From assembly GCF_000720475.1 (NCBI RefSeq), contig NZ_JOAP01000001.1, positions 1-64,000 of the forward strand: DNA of 64,000 bases, written 5' to 3'. The position numbers and the translations under genes were made by a program. How positions within the stretch are numbered: the stretch's first letter is position 1; every line of letters starts with the position of its first letter. This document shows, piece by piece, positions 22,353-31,646 of this stretch. The notes under the pieces are model-generated. The model made no database searches and was not told the DNA's origin. It worked only from the letters and a program-made list of their open reading frames with translations. The DNA comes from Streptomyces aureocirculatus. Its GTDB lineage: Bacteria > Actinomycetota > Actinomycetes > Streptomycetales > Streptomycetaceae.

Positions 22353-23633
22353 ATGAGCCACCCCGACCCCACAGAGCCTGCGGGCAAGGGCGGCCCCGCC
22401 CATCGCCGGATGCCGATGACCGGTCGCGACCCGCAGGAACACGGTCGGGTGTCCACTCCCCTGGAGTTGTTGTTCGACCTGACCTTCGTGGTCGCGGTCG
22501 GCACCGCGGCCTCCCAGTTCGCCGAGATGGTCGCGGAAGGACATCCCGGAAAGGCGGTCGTCGCGTTCGCCCTCGCGATGTTCGCGATCAGCGTCGCGTG
22601 GATCAGCTTCAGTTGGTTCGCCTCGGCGTTCGGCACCGACGACTGGCTCTACCGCGCGCTGACGATGGTGCAGATGATGGGTGTCGTCGTGTTCGCGCTC
22701 GGTCTGCCCGCGATGTTCCACTCCGTCGAGGAGGGTGGCCACCTCGAACTGCGCGCCATGGTCATCGGGTACGTCGTGATGCGGATCGCGATGGTGTTGC
22801 AGTGGCGGCGCGCGGCCAGGGAGTCCCCGTCGTTCCACGCCGTGGGGACGGCGAACATCCGCTGGACGGTGATCGCCCAGGTCGGCTGGATCGTGGTGGG
22901 CTTCGCGGACCTGCCCCTTGTGGCCGTGTTCGGCGCCTTCGTCGTCCTCGCGGTCCTGGAACTGGTCCTCCCGGTCCTCACCCAGGGCAACGCGGGCGGC
23001 ACGCCCTGGCACCCGCACCACGTCGCGGAGCGGTACGGCCTGTTCGCCATCATCACGCTAGGCGAGGGGGTGGTCGGCACCGTCGCCTCGTCCGGTGACC
23101 TGCTCGGCGGCGGGGACGGGACGCACTGGACCGGGAACGCGGTCGCCGTCGTCGTCGCCGGGGTCGGGCTGACCTTCGGGATGTGGTGGGTGTACTTCTC
23201 GACGCCCTTCGGCGACATCCTCGTACACCGCCGCCGCCGCGGCTATCTCTTCGGGTACGGGCACATCCCGCTGTTCATGGGGATCGCCGCCGCGGGTGCC
23301 GGGCTGCATGTGGCGGGACTGCATCTGGAGCACCACACGAAGATCGGTGAGGTCGCCGTGGTGCTGTCCCTGGCCCTGCCGGTGGGCCTTTATCTGCTGA
23401 TGGTCTATCTGCTGCACACGCTGCTGCTGTCCGCGGTCGACCGTCTGCACCTGCTGCTCATCTCCGCCACGCTCGCGGTTCTCGCCGTGGCGGTGCTGCT
23501 GTCCGCCGCCGGTGTCGCCACCGCGGTGTGCCTGCTCGTGGTGATGCTCTCCCCCTTTGTCACGGTGATCGGCTACGAGACCGTCGGCCACCGTCACCAG
23601 CGGCGGATGCTGGAGGACCTGCGTACGGGCTGA
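22353..23633 (+). CDS. low temperature requirement protein A (LtrA) family
   Basis: A 426-residue membrane protein with about ten or eleven hydrophobic helices. The LtrA signature near the start is clear: VSTPLELLFDLTFVVAVGTA. Later, HHVAERYGLFAIITLGEGVVG is the second family motif. Its role is unknown; the name comes from a cold-sensitive Listeria mutant. It is divergent from GlxA, with a 185-base gap containing no further gene. There is no clear ribosome-binding site before ATG 22353, so translation may be leaderless. Confidence 0.85.
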   Translation: MSHPDPTEPAGKGGPAHRRMPMTGRDPQEHGRVSTPLELLFDLTFVVAVGTAASQFAEMVAEGHPGKAVVAFALAMFAISVAWISFSWFASAFGTDDWLYRALTMVQMMGVVVFALGLPAMFHSVEEGGHLELRAMVIGYVVMRIAMVLQWRRAARESPSFHAVGTANIRWTVIAQVGWIVVGFADLPLVAVFGAFVVLAVLELVLPVLTQGNAGGTPWHPHHVAERYGLFAIITLGEGVVGTVASSGDLLGGGDGTHWTGNAVAVVVAGVGLTFGMWWVYFSTPFGDILVHRRRRGYLFGYGHIPLFMGIAAAGAGLHVAGLHLEHHTKIGEVAVVLSLALPVGLYLLMVYLLHTLLLSAVDRLHLLLISATLAVLAVAVLLSAAGVATAVCLLVVMLSPFVTVIGYETVGHRHQRRMLEDLRTG

Positions 23634-23678
23634 GAGCCGCCCGCCCGGCCACGGCAGACGGCTCGCCCTGCCGGTGCG

Positions 23679-23706
23679 CCCGCCTGACGCCGCGGCGTCA
23701 GGCGGG
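23679..23706. terminator. 28-bp perfect palindrome, convergent terminator
   Basis: CCCGCCTGACGCC followed by GC and GGCGTCAGGCGGG. It sits between LtrA and the LysR gene; the LysR stop codon lies within it, so one structure ends both transcripts. Confidence 0.75.
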
Positions 23707-24654
23707 GGCGTGCAGGAACTCCGCGGCGGTGGCGGCGACGGCTTCCGCCACGAGCCCGAGCGCCGGGACGTCCAGCTTCCACTGCTGCCAGTACAGCGGC
23801 ACGTCGAGCCATCGCCCCGGCGTGAGCTCGACGAGGCCGCCCGAGCGGAGCAGCGGTGCCGCCTGCTGCTCCGGTACGAGACCCCAGCCGAGCCCGGCGG
23901 CCACCGCGTCGCAGTACCCCTCGGACGTGGGCACGTAGTGGCGTACCGAACCGGCCCGTGGGCCGCCGCCCTCGCTCCCACCGCCACCGCCGGTGCCGAT
24001 GCCGGTGCCGTCGCCGTCGGCCGGGAGTTTCCGTACGAACTGGTCCTGGAGGGCGTCCCTGCGGTCGAAGACGATGACCGGCGCGTCGGGCAGGCAGTGC
24101 GCGAGCGGCCCTGCCGCCAGATGGCGCTCCGCGAACCGGGAGCTGGCCACCGGCAGATACCTGTTCAGGCCCAGCGGGCGCACGGTGCACCCGGCGACCG
24201 GCCGCGCCGACGACGTCACCGCGGCCATCACCTGCCCCTCGCGCAGCAGGGCGGCGGTGTGCGCCTCGTCCTCACGGTGCAGTTCGAAGCAGATCGGCGG
24301 GTCCTGCGGCACCCGGTTCAGCGCGGGCAGGAACCACGTCGCGAGGGAGTCCGCGTTCACCGCGATGGGCAGTTGTGCGGGGCCCGAGGCGTCGGCGATG
24401 CCGAGTTCGGCCCGCGCGTCCTGCTGGAGCGCGGCCAACTGCCGCGCGAACCGTACGAGCACCTGCCCCGACTCCGTCGGCCGGATCGGTTTGGTCCGCA
24501 TCAGCAGCACCCTGCCGGTCTGCTGCTCCAGCGCCTTGACCCGCTGGCTGACCGCCGACGGCGTCACGTGCAGGGCGGCCGCGGCGGCGTCGAAGGTGCC
24601 TTCGTCGACGGCGGCGAGCAGGGTGCGCACCTGGTCCAGGGGAAGATCGGTCAT
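23698..24654 (-). CDS. LysR-family regulator, ArgP/LysG type
   Basis: A 318-residue regulator. Residues 1-60 are the LysR helix-turn-helix (LLAAVDEGTFDAAAAALHVT; PSAVSQRVKALEQQTG). The effector domain contains NADSLATWFLPAL, typical of ArgP/LysG proteins that sense lysine or arginine. A glycine-rich insertion (GTGIGTGGGGGSEGGG) interrupts the effector domain and is unusual. It is divergent from a LysE exporter gene, the classic partner. No good ribosome-binding site precedes ATG 24654, suggesting a leaderless transcript. Confidence 0.88.
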   Translation of the reverse strand: MTDLPLDQVRTLLAAVDEGTFDAAAAALHVTPSAVSQRVKALEQQTGRVLLMRTKPIRPTESGQVLVRFARQLAALQQDARAELGIADASGPAQLPIAVNADSLATWFLPALNRVPQDPPICFELHREDEAHTAALLREGQVMAAVTSSARPVAGCTVRPLGLNRYLPVASSRFAERHLAAGPLAHCLPDAPVIVFDRRDALQDQFVRKLPADGDGTGIGTGGGGGSEGGGPRAGSVRHYVPTSEGYCDAVAAGLGWGLVPEQQAAPLLRSGGLVELTPGRWLDVPLYWQQWKLDVPALGLVAEAVAATAAEFLHAPA

Positions 24655-24662
24655 CACGACTA

Positions 24663-24686
24663 CTAATGCTAGGTAAGAAACATTAG
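24663..24686. promoter_or_regulatory. LysR operator between argP-like and lysE-like genes
   Basis: CTAATG-N12-CATTAG, an inverted repeat 69 bases wide at most from both start codons. A TAGCGT box at 24711-24716 sits just before the LysE start, fitting a Streptomyces -10 with a leaderless message. Confidence 0.6.
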
Positions 24687-24723
24687 CTGTACTGACGGCC
24701 GGATGCTTCTTAGCGTCGTCCCC

Positions 24724-25353
24724 ATGCACAGCAACATCCTCACGGCGGCCGTCGCCGGATTCGGCACCGGTCTCTCCCTCATCGTCGCCATCGGCGCGCA
24801 GAACGCGTTCGTCCTCCGTCAGGGGGTGCGCCGTCAGGGCGTGCTCGCGGTGGTCGGCATCTGCGCCCTGTCCGACGCGCTGCTCATCGCCTTCGGCGTG
24901 GCCGGTCTCGGCGCCCTTGTCACCGCCCGGCCGGGCGCGCTGACCGTGATCGGCCTGGCAGGCGGTGGCTTCCTCGTCTGCTACGGCGTCCTGGCCGGTC
25001 GCCGGGTGCTGCGCTCGGCGGGTGACGGGCAGGCGATGGCGGTCGAGGGCGCCGCGACGGGTTCGCTGCGCACAGCGGTGCTCACCTGCCTGGCAATGAC
25101 CTGGCTCAATCCGCATGTCTACCTGGACACCGTGCTCCTGCTCGGTTCCGTCGCCGCCGACCGCGGTTCGCTGCGCTGGGTCTTCGGCCTGGGGGCGATG
25201 CTGGCCAGCCTGGTGTGGTTCACAGGCCTCGGCTACGGCGCCCGCCTCCTCAGCGGGGTGCTTGCGAGCCCCAAGGCGTGGCGCGTACTGGACTGTCTGG
25301 TGGCGGCCACAATGCTCACGATGGGTGTCCTGCTGCTTGTACGCACCGTGTGA
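24724..25353 (+). CDS. LysE/ArgO-family amino-acid exporter
   Basis: A 209-residue membrane protein with about six helices. The family marks are GFGTGLSLIVAIGAQNAFVL at the start and AMTWLNPHVYLDTVLLLG in the middle. It exports basic amino acids such as lysine and arginine. Divergence from an ArgP-type regulator supports this. ATG 24724 (MHSNILTAA) is chosen, 8 bases after a TAGCGT -10 box; an upstream in-frame start at 24703 would overlap that promoter. A short dyad follows the stop. Confidence 0.88.
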   Translation: MHSNILTAAVAGFGTGLSLIVAIGAQNAFVLRQGVRRQGVLAVVGICALSDALLIAFGVAGLGALVTARPGALTVIGLAGGGFLVCYGVLAGRRVLRSAGDGQAMAVEGAATGSLRTAVLTCLAMTWLNPHVYLDTVLLLGSVAADRGSLRWVFGLGAMLASLVWFTGLGYGARLLSGVLASPKAWRVLDCLVAATMLTMGVLLLVRTV

Positions 25354-25364
25354 CGCGCCCTGCG

Positions 25365-25826
25365 TCACGGCTCCCGCGGGGGCTCGACCTTGACGACGAC
25401 GGTGTCGTCCGGGGTCACGACGCGGCCGTCCGCCGCCTGTACCCGCAGCGGGCCCAGCGGGCGTTCGTTACGGCGGTCCACCAGGCGGGAGTGCGGTTCG
25501 CCGGGGCGGAAGGAGTGCGCCTCGCCCCACTGCCGGAGTGCGACGACGACCGGGAAAAGGTCCTGGCCCTTGGGGGTGAGGACGTACTCCCGGTAGGCGC
25601 TGCCGTCGGATGCGGGCACCTGGTCGAGGACGCCGCCCGCGACGAGGGCGCGCAGCCGGGTGGTGAGGATGTTCTTCGCGACTCCGAGGCTGCGCTGGAA
25701 CTCGCCGAAGCGCCGTTTGCCGTCGAAGGCGTCGCGCACGATCAGGAGGGACCACCAGTCCCCCACGGCATCGACCGACCGGGCCACCGGACACTCACTG
25801 TCGTCGAAGCTGGTCCGCTTCACCAT
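25365..25826 (-). CDS. HxlR-family transcriptional regulator
   Basis: A 153-residue winged-helix protein. The conserved N-terminal ECPVARSVDAVGDWWSLLIV contains the HxlR cysteine, and FGEFQRSLGVAKNILTTRL is the recognition region. An extra C-terminal tail of about 45 residues is beta-rich. HxlR proteins often sense oxidants or electrophiles. ATG 25826 is used. It is divergent from an MFS pump, with a large palindrome between, so autoregulation and control of the pump are likely. Confidence 0.88.
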   Translation of the reverse strand: MVKRTSFDDSECPVARSVDAVGDWWSLLIVRDAFDGKRRFGEFQRSLGVAKNILTTRLRALVAGGVLDQVPASDGSAYREYVLTPKGQDLFPVVVALRQWGEAHSFRPGEPHSRLVDRRNERPLGPLRVQAADGRVVTPDDTVVVKVEPPREP

Positions 25827-25877
25827 GCCGCCACCGCCTGCCTCCCCGACCTCACCTCGACACACACATCCACCTTC

Positions 25878-25931
25878 GGTTGCAACATGCTACCAGCTTG
25901 GCCTACGGTCGTTCGGTAGCAACTTGCAACC
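25878..25931. promoter_or_regulatory. operator: 17-bp inverted repeat between HxlR and MFS genes
   Basis: GGTTGCAACATGCTACC (25878-25894) and GGTAGCAACTTGCAACC (25915-25931) are inverted copies with two mismatches, 20 bases apart. Their size, symmetry and place between divergent genes fit a two-dimer HxlR operator. Confidence 0.75.
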
Positions 25932-25952
25932 ACTTCGAGGGGCGGGGTACGG

Positions 25953-27161
25953 ATGGCTGTGGACTGCCAGGCGTCACGGGAATCGACGAGGACCGGCACC
26001 GGCCGACCGGGGCCCTCGCGCGGCACGGTCCTGCTGTTCGCCCTCGCGAGCGGATCGGCCGTGGCGAACGTGTACTTCGCCCAGCCCCTCCTGGCCACCC
26101 TCGGCCGGAGCTTCGGGGTCGGACAGGGTGCCGTCGGCGCCTTGGTGACGGTCACTCAGATCGGTTACGGACTCGGCCTGTTCCTGCTCGTGCCGCTCGG
26201 CGACAGGCTGGACCGCAGGAAACTCATCACTACGCAGTCGGCACTGCTCGCGGCCGTTCTCGTGGCGCTGGGGACGGCGAGCGGTGTCCCCATGCTGCTC
26301 GCGTCGGCCGCCGCGGTGGGCTTCCTCGCCGTCGTCACCCAGTCCCTCGTCGCCTACGCGGCGGCCCTCGCCGGTCCCGACCGGCGAGGAACGGTCGTGG
26401 GCCAAGTGACGAGCGGCGTCGTCCTCGGCATTCTGCTCGCCCGCACCGTCTCGGGGCTGCTGTCCGACCTCGCGGGCTGGCGCTCCGTCTACCTGGGATC
26501 GGCGGCGGTGACCCTGCTCCTGGCCGGGGCCCTGCACCGCGCGCTGCCCCGGGACAGCGAACCGCGCGCACGCGTGCCCTACCGCCGCCTCCTGCGTTCC
26601 ACGGTCACGCTGTTCCTGCGCGAACCGGTCCCGCGTACCCGCGCGTTGTACGCCCTGCTCGTCTTCGCCGCGTTCAGCACGCTGTGGAGCTGTGTGGCCC
26701 TGCCGCTGAGCGAGGCACCGTACGCGTTGTCGCACACGGCCATCGGCGCCTTCGGCCTCGTCGGCGCGGCGGGCGCGCTCGCGGCCGCCCCCGCCGGACG
26801 GCTGCACGACCGCGGACACGCCCGCGCCACCACGGGCGCCGCACTCGCCCTCCTCGTCCTCTCCTGGGTCCCCCTCGCCCTCACCGGCCGTTCCCTGTGG
26901 GCGCTCGCCGCGGGCGCGATCGTGCTCGACCTGGCCGTGCAGGCCGTCCACGTCACGAACCAGAGCGCCATCTACGCCCACCGGCCCGACGCGGGCAGCC
27001 GGGTGATCGGCGGCTACATGATGTTCTACTCCGCGGGCAGCGCCCTGGGAGCACTCGCGTCGACGAGCCTGTACGCGGCGGCGGGCTGGGGCGCGGTGTG
27101 CGCCCTCGGCGCGGGCTTCAGCGTGCTGGCGCTGGCACTGTGGGGCCTGACGGCGGCGTGA
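25953..27161 (+). CDS. MFS drug/metabolite exporter
   Basis: A 402-residue protein with twelve predicted membrane helices. ANVYFAQPLLATLGRSFGV and GDRLDRRKLI are characteristic of the drug:H+ antiporter group, the second being the loop 2-3 motif. It is likely to export a toxic compound sensed by the divergent HxlR regulator. The start is ATG 25953, with GGGGCGGGG upstream. A convergent gene follows after 63 bases. Confidence 0.85.
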   Translation: MAVDCQASRESTRTGTGRPGPSRGTVLLFALASGSAVANVYFAQPLLATLGRSFGVGQGAVGALVTVTQIGYGLGLFLLVPLGDRLDRRKLITTQSALLAAVLVALGTASGVPMLLASAAAVGFLAVVTQSLVAYAAALAGPDRRGTVVGQVTSGVVLGILLARTVSGLLSDLAGWRSVYLGSAAVTLLLAGALHRALPRDSEPRARVPYRRLLRSTVTLFLREPVPRTRALYALLVFAAFSTLWSCVALPLSEAPYALSHTAIGAFGLVGAAGALAAAPAGRLHDRGHARATTGAALALLVLSWVPLALTGRSLWALAAGAIVLDLAVQAVHVTNQSAIYAHRPDAGSRVIGGYMMFYSAGSALGALASTSLYAAAGWGAVCALGAGFSVLALALWGLTAA

Positions 27162-27224
27162 GCACTTTGCGGGCGGCTGCCACCTGGGCCGGGACGCCTG
27201 CGCCGCACGCATCACCACCGCCCG

Positions 27225-27965
27225 TCAGCGCCGGGTGCCGAGCCAGTCCTCGTAGTGGGTGGGGGCCAGGCGGGCGCCGGGGCTCGCGATCAGGGCAGCG
27301 CCGTCGACTGCCGCGAACATGCCCGCCTTGTCGTCGGTGACGACGGTGCGGTCGTCCTTGCTGGCCGCCAGCGTGCGGCGGCCCAGCTCGTCGAGGGGGA
27401 GGACGTCGGGTCCCGCGACTTCCAGGGTGCCGTTGAGGGGCGGGGCGGTGGCGACATCGGCGAGGGCCTCGACCACTTCGGCCGCCGCGATGGGCTGGAC
27501 GGGGGTGGCCGGGAGCCGGACGGTGCCGCCGTCCGCGGTCCAGGACATGACGGCGTCCATGAACTCGAAGAACTGGGTGGCGCGCACGATCGAGTACGGC
27601 GTCGCCCCCCGCTTCAGGAACTCTTCCTGGAGGGTCTTGGCGCGGTAGTAGTCCAGTTGCGGCACCTGGTCGACCCCGACGATGGACAGGACGACCTGGT
27701 GGCGGACTCCCGCGCGCTCCCCCGCGGACAGCAGGTTCCTCGATGTGATGCGGAAGAAGTCGACGGAGGCCTCGTCGAAGGTGGGCGAGTTGGTGACGTT
27801 GACGACCGTGTCCGCGCCGGTGAGTACTCCGTCGAGCCCCGCGCCGCTCAGCAGGTCGACTCCGGTCGACAGGGAAGCGGGGACCACCTCGTGCCCCGCG
27901 GCACCGAGCCGCGTGACGAGCTGGGAACCGATCAGTCCGGTGGCTCCGATGACCGTGATCTTCAT
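27225..27965 (-). CDS. NAD(P)-binding atypical SDR (NmrA/quinone-reductase type)
   Basis: A 246-residue Rossmann protein. It begins MKITVIGATGLIGSQLV, the GxxGxxG motif of atypical short-chain dehydrogenases, and shows VNVTNSPTFDE, HQVVLSIVGVDQVPQLDYYR and YSIVRATQFFEF. Members act as NAD(P)H-quinone reductases or redox sensors. GGGCACGATC-type ribosome-binding site precedes ATG 27965. It is divergent from the next gene and convergent with the MFS gene. Confidence 0.8.
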   Translation of the reverse strand: MKITVIGATGLIGSQLVTRLGAAGHEVVPASLSTGVDLLSGAGLDGVLTGADTVVNVTNSPTFDEASVDFFRITSRNLLSAGERAGVRHQVVLSIVGVDQVPQLDYYRAKTLQEEFLKRGATPYSIVRATQFFEFMDAVMSWTADGGTVRLPATPVQPIAAAEVVEALADVATAPPLNGTLEVAGPDVLPLDELGRRTLAASKDDRTVVTDDKAGMFAAVDGAALIASPGARLAPTHYEDWLGTRR

Positions 27966-28155
27966 GATCGTGCCCTTTCGTCCGTGAACCGAGTGCCGCT
28001 GTCGCCACCCCTTCTGTTGTTTGCCACACCGTCTCCACCGGTGCCACTGGGCGGCCACGGACACGGTCCTGGTGAAGTCCGTCCAGGGCAGGACACGCAC
28101 ACGGGGCGGCGAAAACCGCTTCGGCGGCCCCGCGGCCCTGCAGTAGCGTGACGCC

Positions 28156-29022
28156 ATGATCACTGAGTCAGCGGCCGACGAGGACGGCATCGTCGGGCGC
28201 GTGCTTGCCTGGGCCCGGAACCAGCCGGACGTCCGGGCCGTGCTGCGCACCGGGTCACGGGCGCGGCGCGACGGCACCGTGGACGCCTTCTCCGACCATG
28301 ACATCGAGCTCTACACCACCGACACCGAGCGGTACGAGGACGACGGGGCCTGGGTCGAGGAGCTCGGCCCTGTGGTGGTCCAGGTGGGGCTCGATGGCCC
28401 GTACGAGAACCCGGCCCGGCTGGTGTTCTTCGAGGGGGGCGTGAAGGTCGACTTCCAGGTGGTGCCGGTGGAGCGCCTGGAACTGCTGGCCGCCGAGGGC
28501 CTCGACGACCTGCACGAGCGGGGTTACGAGGTCCTGTGGGACCGCGAGGGCGCCGCCGCCGCGCTGCCGCGGGCCACGGGGAGCGTACGGGCGGAACTGC
28601 CCGACGCCGAGGAGTTCGAGGACCTCTGCGCGGAGTTCTGGTTCGAGGTCGCTCACCTGCCGCGCTACCTGGCCCGCGGCGAGCTGTGGGTGGCCAAGTC
28701 CCGGGACTGGACCACGAAGGAACTCCTCGAGTGCATGATCGAGTGGCACGCCCTGAGCCGTAAGGGCGCCGACCACGACGTCTGGTACGGCGGCACCCGC
28801 ATGCGGCGCTGGACCGACCCCGACGTGTGGGAGAGCCTGCCGCGGATCTTCGGCGGCTTCGCCGCGGACGACGCCCTGCGCGCCGCCCGGGCCACCGCCG
28901 ACCTCTTCTCCCGCCTGGCCCGCGAAGTCGCCGACGCGCACGGATTCTCGTACCCGGAGAAGGCGGAGAACGTCATCCGCCCGACGCTCGACGAGATTCC
29001 GGCGATTCCGTCGGCGCCCTGA
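28156..29022 (+). CDS. aminoglycoside 6-adenylyltransferase homologue
   Basis: A 288-residue nucleotidyltransferase. The active site reads VLRTGSRARRDGTVDAFSDH with DIELY following, giving the G-S-x(n)-D-x-D metal motif. FFEGGVKVDFQVVP, LWVAKSRDWTTKELL and EWHALSRKG match the AadE/AntC family that adenylylates streptomycin at the 6 position. Many Streptomyces carry silent homologues, so resistance is possible but unproven. A TAGCGT box just before ATG 28156 suggests a leaderless message. Confidence 0.85.
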   Translation: MITESAADEDGIVGRVLAWARNQPDVRAVLRTGSRARRDGTVDAFSDHDIELYTTDTERYEDDGAWVEELGPVVVQVGLDGPYENPARLVFFEGGVKVDFQVVPVERLELLAAEGLDDLHERGYEVLWDREGAAAALPRATGSVRAELPDAEEFEDLCAEFWFEVAHLPRYLARGELWVAKSRDWTTKELLECMIEWHALSRKGADHDVWYGGTRMRRWTDPDVWESLPRIFGGFAADDALRAARATADLFSRLAREVADAHGFSYPEKAENVIRPTLDEIPAIPSAP

Positions 29023-29143
29023 GGGCGGGCGACGGTGGCGGGCCGGTCACCCACGCTCGCCCGCGCCCCCGACCGGGGATAATTTCGGCAGGCGGGGGAA
29101 CCGGTGAGCGAACTGCCGACGACGGGCCGAGGAGGCGTACGCC

Positions 29144-30163
29144 ATGGGGACTGGACCCGAGAATCCGCAGCGCGGCCAACACGGGGAGGCCCCCGGGGGC
29201 GGACAGCGGGACGCCGATGACCTGGGGCTCCTCGACGAGCTGTCCGTCGACTGGTCGAGACCCGAACAGCCCATACTCCTCGACAAGGGCGGTCTCCCCC
29301 TCGACACCTGGCGGGAGAACTACCCGTACGACCACAAGCTGCGCCGCAAGGAGTACGAACGCGCCAAGCGCGTGCTGCAGATCGAGCTGCTCAAGCTCCA
29401 GAAGTGGGTCAAGGAGACCGGGCAGCGGATCGTCGTGATCTGCGAGGGCCGGGACGCGGCCGGCAAGGGCGGCACGATCAAGCGCTTCACCGAGCGCCTC
29501 AATCCGCGCGGCGCGCGGGTCGTGGCCCTCGACAAGCCGACCGAGCGGGAGAGCGGCCAGTGGTACTTCCAGCGCTATGTGACCCAGCTCCCGTCGGCCG
29601 GTGAGATCGTCTTCTTCGACCGCTCCTGGTACAACCGCGCCGGCGTCGAACGCGTCATGGGCTTCTGCACGCCCGAGCAGCACCGGCACTTCCTGGCCCA
29701 GGCCCCCGTGTTCGAGGAGATGCTGGTGCAGGACGGCGTGCTCCTGGTGAAGTTCTGGTTCTCGGTGTCCCGCGGCGAGCAGCGCACCCGGTTCGCCATC
29801 CGCCAGGTCGACCCGGTGCGGCAGTGGAAGCTGTCGTCGACGGACATCGCCTCCCTGGACCTGTGGGACGCGTACACCGCCGCGAAGATCGACATGTTCC
29901 GTGCCACCGACACGGTGTCCGCCCCCTGGACGGTGGTGAAGTCCAACGACAAGCGGCGCGGACGTCTGGAGGCGATGCGGCACCTGCTGGCGCGCTGCGA
30001 CTACCCCGCCAAGGACAAGGACAGCGCGGGCAGCCCCGACCCGCTCATCGTCGGCGCCGCGGACACCCTCCTCGAACCGGGCGAGGAACTCACCGACCTC
30101 TCCCCCACCCCGCTGGCCGACCACTCCGAAGGACCCGGGGTCCACCCGACCGACGCGGCGTAG
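29144..30163 (+). CDS. ppk2: polyphosphate kinase 2
   Basis: A 339-residue PPK2. The ATP/polyP site is complete: ICEGRDAAGKGGTIKRF (Walker A), FFDRSWYNRAGVERVMGF (Walker B and lid) and KFWFSVSRGEQRTRF. It transfers phosphate between polyphosphate and nucleotides. The N-terminal 60 residues and the C-terminal acidic tail are extensions outside the core. GAGGAGG precedes ATG 29144. It is a single gene ended by a shared terminator. Confidence 0.93.
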   Translation: MGTGPENPQRGQHGEAPGGGQRDADDLGLLDELSVDWSRPEQPILLDKGGLPLDTWRENYPYDHKLRRKEYERAKRVLQIELLKLQKWVKETGQRIVVICEGRDAAGKGGTIKRFTERLNPRGARVVALDKPTERESGQWYFQRYVTQLPSAGEIVFFDRSWYNRAGVERVMGFCTPEQHRHFLAQAPVFEEMLVQDGVLLVKFWFSVSRGEQRTRFAIRQVDPVRQWKLSSTDIASLDLWDAYTAAKIDMFRATDTVSAPWTVVKSNDKRRGRLEAMRHLLARCDYPAKDKDSAGSPDPLIVGAADTLLEPGEELTDLSPTPLADHSEGPGVHPTDAA

Positions 30164-30169
30164 GCGGGC

Positions 30170-30199
30170 ACCGGCGCCCTTCCGGGGGCGGGCGCCGGT
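30170..30199. terminator. convergent terminator
   Basis: A 10-bp stem (ACCGGCGCCC / GGGCGCCGGT) with a 10-base loop between ppk2 and the convergent exported-protein gene. Confidence 0.7.
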
Positions 30200-30206
30200 C
30201 ACCGCG

Positions 30207-31403
30207 TCACCCGGTCCGGGGGCCGGTACGGGCGGCGAAGTGCCGCGCCACGGCGTGAAACGACTCCTTCGGCTCCCAGTGCCATGCGGACGTCGGGTCG
30301 TCCTCCGTCCGCCACCGGGGCTTGACCAGGCCGTAGCTCGCGATGTCGTAGTCGTAGCGGCGTTCGCGGCGGTGCGGCGCGTCCGGTGTGACGAACTGGT
30401 ACACCATCGCCGCGTGCAGGTTCATCCGCTCGAACACATCCAGGACCTCGGTCAGGTACCGGGCCTGGACGCGCTCGCTGCGCCGCACCCCGGGGCGGAC
30501 CTCCGGCTTGGGCTTGTCGTAGTCGACGGCGTCCCAGCCCATGCCGCCGGCCTGGGGCGCGCCCTCGAAGGTGCAGGTCCCGCACTCCGTGATCGCGACG
30601 GGCTTGCCCCACTCGCGGTAGGGGCCGAGCTCCTTGACGTATCCACGAGGATCGTCGAAGTACGAGTAGTAGTTGACGCCGAGGAGGTCGAAGAGGTCCC
30701 AGTCCACCTTGTCGCCGAACGCGGAACCGTAGGTCAGCGGGCCGTGGAACACCCGGCGGCCCGTCTTCGCGGCCAGAGCGATGAACCGGTCGAGCTTGCG
30801 CTGCGCCTGCTCGGGGTTCCAGTTCCCGGCCATCATGTTCCGCACGCGCTCCACCGCGTTGTCGCCAGGGACGATGCCCGGCACGAACAGGATGAACTCG
30901 CACCCCACGCTCAGGTACACCCGCGCGCCCTGCCTGCGCAGCCGCTCCGCCTCGCGGCCGGTCTCCGCCAGGTGGTCGAGGATCTGCCGCTCGGGAAGGT
31001 CGGCGAGGCGTGGCTGGAGCCATACGTGCAGGCCGCGCTCGGCCGCCTCGGTGGCGGTGGCGGCAAGGCGCTCCACGCCGGTGCCGAAGGCGACGACGGA
31101 GTTCGCGTGCAGATCGCACGCGACGGCCCGCAGGTCGGACCGCATCCGTGCGCGGTCCCAGCCCGTGTGCGGCGTCTCCCCGTCCAGGCACTCGTACATC
31201 ACACCCCGGTACGTGAGCCCGCGCCCGGCCCGGCCGGCACCTCCGGCCCTTTCGTCCGCCGCCTGCGCCGTGGCCGCCGTCTGCTCCGCCGTCTGCGCCG
31301 TGGCCGCCGCCTGCCCGGACAGCGCCGTGCCCACCAGCGCACCGGCACCCACCGCCGCGGCCCCCGCGAGGAAACTCCCTCGCGTCATCGACGTGTTCCG
31401 CAT
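30207..31403 (-). CDS. exported TIM-barrel protein, glycosidase-like
   Basis: A 398-residue protein with an N-terminal export signal (MTRGSFLAGAAAVGAGALVG, without a clear RR pair) and an Ala/Gln/Thr-rich linker. The rest has a TIM-barrel look: LTYRGVMYE, HVWLQPRLADLPERQIL, VYLSVGCEFILFVPGI, LLGVNYYSYFDDPRG, WGKPVAITECGTCTFEG (a Glu at the end of a strand, as in retaining glycosidases) and AAMVYQFVTPDAPH. The exact family is not recognised. The start at 31403 has GGGGGTGGCGG upstream; ATG 31388 is an alternative. Confidence 0.65.
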   Translation of the reverse strand: MRNTSMTRGSFLAGAAAVGAGALVGTALSGQAAATAQTAEQTAATAQAADERAGGAGRAGRGLTYRGVMYECLDGETPHTGWDRARMRSDLRAVACDLHANSVVAFGTGVERLAATATEAAERGLHVWLQPRLADLPERQILDHLAETGREAERLRRQGARVYLSVGCEFILFVPGIVPGDNAVERVRNMMAGNWNPEQAQRKLDRFIALAAKTGRRVFHGPLTYGSAFGDKVDWDLFDLLGVNYYSYFDDPRGYVKELGPYREWGKPVAITECGTCTFEGAPQAGGMGWDAVDYDKPKPEVRPGVRRSERVQARYLTEVLDVFERMNLHAAMVYQFVTPDAPHRRERRYDYDIASYGLVKPRWRTEDDPTSAWHWEPKESFHAVARHFAARTGPRTG

Positions 31404-31646
31404 CCGCCACCCCCACCGTTGTCGATCGTCAACAGGACTTCTCCAGAGTCGCCGTCGGGCAGGGGGCGGATCATCGGCCATCGGTCGCCGCCGCCGTAAC
31501 CAAAGTCGCGGCCTGCCGGAACGGGCCGCGAGTCCGAGGTTGCGGATGAGGGAGGCGCCTTGCTCATCTTCGAGCGGTGGGGGACGTGGAGGTATCCCGA
31601 AAATTCGGGGAGTGCGGACTGCGCGGTTGCGGCAGGGTGGGTGGGT

